Below, in pieces: positions 61,302 to 64,000 of a stretch of DNA of 64,000 bases. Within the stretch, counting starts at the first letter, position 1. Each line of letters starts with the position of its first letter. The notes below the pieces were generated by a model. It searched no databases. It saw only the letters and a list, made by a program, of their open reading frames with translations, and was not told the DNA's origin. The stretch spans positions 7,138,501-7,202,500 of the forward strand of contig NZ_PPFB01000001.1 in NCBI RefSeq assembly GCF_002899455.1. The letters are read 5' to 3'. The position numbers and the translations under genes are program-made. Source of the stretch: Streptomyces sp. DH-12 (GTDB taxonomy: Bacteria > Actinomycetota > Actinomycetes > Streptomycetales > Streptomycetaceae).

Positions 61302-62174
61302 GAGCTTGTCTCACGTGGTGAGTTTTGCGAGTTTCTTGTAGCAGGTCAGGGCCGCTGCGAGTCCGAGGAAGGCCAGGAAGTGGCTGCCTTTGCGCTCGTA
61401 CCGGACGGTCAGGCGGCGGTAGCCGAAGAGCCAGGAGATCGACCGTTCGATCTTCCAGCGGTGTCGGCCGAGACGCTCGCTGGACTCGATGCCGGGTCGG
61501 GCGATGCGCGGGACGATGCCCCGCTCGCGCAGCCACTTCAGCCTGTCGGCGGAGTGGTACGCCTTGTCGGCGCGGAGCCTGCCGGGCCGACGTCTGCGGG
61601 GCCGCGCCGGGAGCGGATGGCGGGGATGCCCAGCACCAGCGGCAGGAGCGCCTGGCTGTCATGAACGTTCGCCCCTGAGACGCCAAGGGTGAGAGGGAGG
61701 CCCTGGGCGTCGGCCAGGACATGGAGCTTGCTGCCTTTCTTGCCCCGGTCGACCGGATTGCGCCCGGTCAGCGATCCCCCTTTTTCGCGCGGACGGAGGC
61801 CGCGTCCACGATCGCCGAGGTCCAGTCCACCTCGCCACGGGCGCCGAGTTCGTCCAGAACGGCCTGGTGCAGCCGCCGCCACAGCCCGTCCTTGGTCCAT
61901 GCGGAGAACCGGCGATGGGCGGTGGCCGGCGAGACGCCAAATGTCTCCGGCAGGTGCCGCCAGGCACAGCCGCTGGTCAGCACGTACACCACGGCCGTGA
62001 ACACCGCCCGCTCATCCACCGGGGCCGTGCCTCCGCCTTGCGGACGGGAAGCGAACGAAGGCAGCAACGGTGCGACCAGTGACCAAAGTTCGTCAGGAAC
62101 CAACCGCTGCGACAAACCAACACCCATGGCACAGCATCATGCCGCATCAACCTCACACCACATGAGACAAGCTC
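61302..62174. mobile_element. second IS5-family element, TA target duplication
   Basis: Terminal repeats GAGCTTGTCTCACGTGGTGA (61302 on) and GAGCTTGTCTCATGTGGTGT (complement of the end at 62174). TA flanks both sides (61300-61301 and 62175-62176). The 873-bp length is normal for the group. It lies against the first element; both together form a nested IS block. Confidence 0.85.
61311..62127 (-). pseudogene. IS5-family transposase, frameshifted
   Basis: First frame from the ATG at 62127: SQRLVPDELWSLVAPLLPSFASRPQGGG, then VFTAVVYVLTSGCAWRHLPETFGVSPATAHRRFSAWTKDGLWRRLHQAVLDELGARGEVDWTSAIVDAASVRAKKG. At GCGAAAAAGGGGG a -1 slip leads to GGSLTGRNPVDRGKKGSKLHVLADAQGLPLTLGVSGANVHDSQALLPLV. A further frame error near 61600 disrupts RADKAYHS, and the remaining region (ERLGRHRWKIERSISWLFGYRRL...FLAFLGL) lies in a third frame ending in the terminal repeat. 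Inactive unless supplied in trans. Confidence 0.7.
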
Positions 62175-62203
62175 TAAGGTCAGATTCCTACTAAAAATTC
62201 GGC

Positions 62204-62610
62204 ATGGAATCAAGTCCTGTCGCCGCTGAGCGATCCCGCCCGGCCTTTTCGCTCTCTCCGCCGCGGAAGCGGTCGGCGGCGCGGGCCGTTGCCCGCGACT
62301 GCGCGTCCGTGGGCCTGGGGATGATCCCGCTCGGCTTTGTCTTCAGGGCGCTGGCCGTCCAGTCCGGTCTGGACTGGTGGCGGGCGGGCCTGTCCGTCGC
62401 GCTGATCTCCGGTGGCTCGTTCGAGTTCCTGCTCATCGGCATGGACGCCGTCGCAGCACTGCTGGTGTCCATAGTCGTGGCCGCGTTCCTGGTGAACGGC
62501 AGCAGGTCTTCTGCGCCCTGTCCTCCCCCCCCGCACCGCGTGAGGGGTTGCCTCGGCAAGACGTACAGCACCATCGCGCTCACCGCCCGGGCGCCGGCGG
62601 CCTGCCGGGT
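62204..62610 (+). pseudogene. azlC-type branched-chain amino acid permease, N-terminal relic
   Basis: SAARAVARDCASVGLGMIPLGFVFRALAVQSGLDWWRAGLSVALISGGSFEFLLIGMDAVAALLVSIVVAAFLVN corresponds to the first helices of AzlC (LAVGLGxxPLGxxFGxLxxQxGL, GSFEFLLIGM). After AFLVN compensating shifts change the frame (QVFCALSSP, then PPHRVRGCLGKTYSTIALT as in AzlC). Homology ends about residue 135 of some 230. AzlD is absent. The IS block ends 28 bp upstream. Confidence 0.7.
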
Positions 62611-63291
62611 CGGCCGGAGCATCGCGGAAAAGCGGTCCATGGCCAGGCAGCCGCCGACCTGCTCGCTGCGCTGCGCCGCCAGGATGAGGAACTGCTCGAA
62701 AGGCTGGAGGACAGCGTCGTCGGTCAGGGCCGGGCCGTGGCGGCCGCGGCCAACGGCTTTCGCGTGGAGAACGGCGGTGGCTGGGCCGACGCGGCCCGCG
62801 CACGGTGCGGGCCGTCGCCGACCGGGTGCGGCGGTGACGACAGGACCACACGGCACGCCGGGGCCTGCTCGCACCGACTACCGCCCCGGTGTGCAGTGGG
62901 CACGACGGACGGGAATGTGCGGTCGGTGAGACCGTCTGTCGACGCGGCAGGCGCGGCAGGCGCGTCTTCGGCTGACGTGGCCGCGGTCGCCTGCCGTCGG
63001 CCGCGTGGCGGTCCCCGAGCACATCCTCGGATCGGCCGATGCGGTTCCGTTATCGTCCGAGCCAGGTCCGGTCACACAGCGGACCTAGCCTCAACGACCG
63101 TGATCGCTCAGCACGCGAGGTCTTCGGCATCCCGGCCCTGCGGCCCGGGCGGTCTGCCTCCGGCGGCGGACCCACTGCCGGTCTGTCCTGGCCGGCGTGG
63201 GACGGCGTGACGTTCCGACCTCGGAGTCATCGCGGGGCGGGCCTGTGTGCTCCAGCCCTTCGTTCCTTCATCCCCCGACGAAAGAGATGGC
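62611..63291. other. gap with protein-like fragment but no intact gene
   Basis: A frame near 62640-62790 reads AAADLLAALRRQDEELLERLEDSVVGQGRAVAAAANGFRVENGGGW, a strongly helical piece of some unidentified gene, with neither start nor continuation. The rest, up to the subtilase start, is non-coding by eye and includes its promoter region. Confidence 0.4.
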
Positions 63292-64000
63292 ATGAGCATG
63301 TCTTTATCTCCCGGCAGACGAATACGTGCGGCCGCCCCCCTGGGGGCTCTCGCCATGGCCGCCGTGGTCACCGCGACCGGGATGCCGGGGGTGAGCCAGG
63401 CCGTCGCCCTGACCCCTGACGCTCCGGCAGGCTCAGGGGAGGCCCTGTCCGTTCCGGGGGCGAAGAGCGCCAAAACGGTGACGCTGATCACCGGCGACAA
63501 GGTGTCGATCGCCGCGGACGGCTCTGTCGCCGGGATCGAGAGGGCCAAGGGGCGCGAGGGCGCGTCGTTCTCGGTCCGGAAGGTCGACGGGCACACCTTC
63601 GTGATACCGGGCGACGCGGCGCCGGCTGTCGCCCAGGGAAAGCTCGACCGGCGGCTGTTCGACGTGACGCAACTCGTCGCGTACGGGTACGACGACGCGA
63701 GCCGGTCCGACCTGCCGCTGATCGTCACCTACGCCGGGGACGAGACACCCCCCGCGAGCGCCTTCCGCGACGCACGGGCCAAGGCCGGCCAGGAGCTGAC
63801 CAGCGTCAACGGCGTGGCGCTACGGGCCGACAAGCACGGCCACTCCGCGTTCTGGGACACCTTCACCGACGGCGGGGACGGTGGACAGGGCACGGCGCGG
63901 CTGTCCGGCTCACCGGCGGTGAAGAAGGTGGCGAAGGTCTGGCTGGACGGCAAGCGCCAGGCCGACCTGGACCAGAGCGTGGCCCGGACGGGCGCGCCGA
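63292..64000 (+). CDS. secreted S8 (subtilisin-like) peptidase, N-terminal part
   Basis: Only the first 236 residues are in the window and the gene runs off the end. Residues 1-38 are a signal peptide (RRIRAAAPLGALAMAAVVTATGMPGVSQAVA). Then KSAKTVTLITGDKVSIAADGSVAGI, SFSVRKVDGHTFVIPGDAAPAVAQGKLDRRLFDVTQLVAYGYDDASRSDLPLIVTYAG and ALRADKHGHSAFWDTF match the long pro-domain of large streptomycete S8 peptidases (VTLITGDxV ... LDxRLFDVTxLVxxGYDDA). The catalytic Asp/His/Ser domain lies beyond 64000. ATG 63292 is preferred; ATG 63298 is possible. Confidence 0.85.
   Translation, partial: MSMSLSPGRRIRAAAPLGALAMAAVVTATGMPGVSQAVALTPDAPAGSGEALSVPGAKSAKTVTLITGDKVSIAADGSVAGIERAKGREGASFSVRKVDGHTFVIPGDAAPAVAQGKLDRRLFDVTQLVAYGYDDASRSDLPLIVTYAGDETPPASAFRDARAKAGQELTSVNGVALRADKHGHSAFWDTFTDGGDGGQGTARLSGSPAVKKVAKVWLDGKRQADLDQSVARTGAP

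Overview
This is high-GC actinobacterial DNA and almost certainly a Streptomyces chromosome, probably an arm rather than the core. The reasons are GTG starts, third-position GC bias, a fused urease gamma/beta subunit, SAV_915-type and DUF4097-type proteins, ectABCD, a secreted xylan-degradation set, and a heavy load of IS elements and decayed genes typical of chromosome arms. No rRNA, tRNA or CRISPR array was seen.

Layout. 1-7 kb: the end of a propeller-type protein, an F5/8-domain protein, a decayed zwf/SMP-30/MarR block, a DUF4097 gene divergent from a two-part HTH regulator with palindromic sites between them, an NRPS fragment, and an overlapping DUF488/alkyltransferase-like pair. 7-12 kb: a UvrA-like relic, an IS701 relic, a methyltransferase, an IS5-type element, a LysE exporter and a TerF-like fragment. 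12-14 kb: a compact operon of an unusual sigma factor, a helical protein and a 59-residue membrane peptide. 14.6-21.4 kb: a dienelactone-hydrolase-like protein and the urease operon ureAB-C-F-G-D. 21.7-25 kb: IS remnants around an HxlR/imine-reductase pair, then a macrolide-type glycosyltransferase. 25-27 kb: a small secreted repeat protein and a leaderless periplasmic-binding-type protein. 27.9-33 kb: a xylan locus of divergent GH62 and GH10 genes plus a GH43 gene. 33-39 kb: IS630, IS3 and IS110 relics, two small secreted proteins, a membrane XRE-type protein and a four-helix membrane protein. 39.7-43 kb: ectABCD. 44-48.5 kb: a tightly coupled four-gene operon (mannitol-type dehydrogenase, HAD phosphatase, UbiA-type prenyltransferase, inositol-monophosphatase-like) behind a perfect 14-bp palindrome. 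49-56 kb: a gene graveyard of hflX, aceA, ectB, APH, MerR and hydrolase pieces and IS fragments, with an intact LuxR-type regulator and a secreted protein among them. 56-59 kb: a small secreted protein and a divergent WYL-regulator/VOC pair. 59-62.2 kb: nested IS elements, one carrying a passenger gene. 62.2-64 kb: an azlC relic and the start of a secreted subtilase.

How the genes work together. The clear pathways are urea hydrolysis, ectoine/5-hydroxyectoine synthesis, and extracellular arabinoxylan breakdown (GH62 debranching, GH10 cutting, GH43 in the cytoplasm). The most interesting uncharacterised unit is the UbiA/IMPase/HAD/mannitol-dehydrogenase operon. Its gene content suggests synthesis or recycling of a polyprenyl-linked polyol or sugar phosphate. 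That is inference; nothing here proves the substrate.
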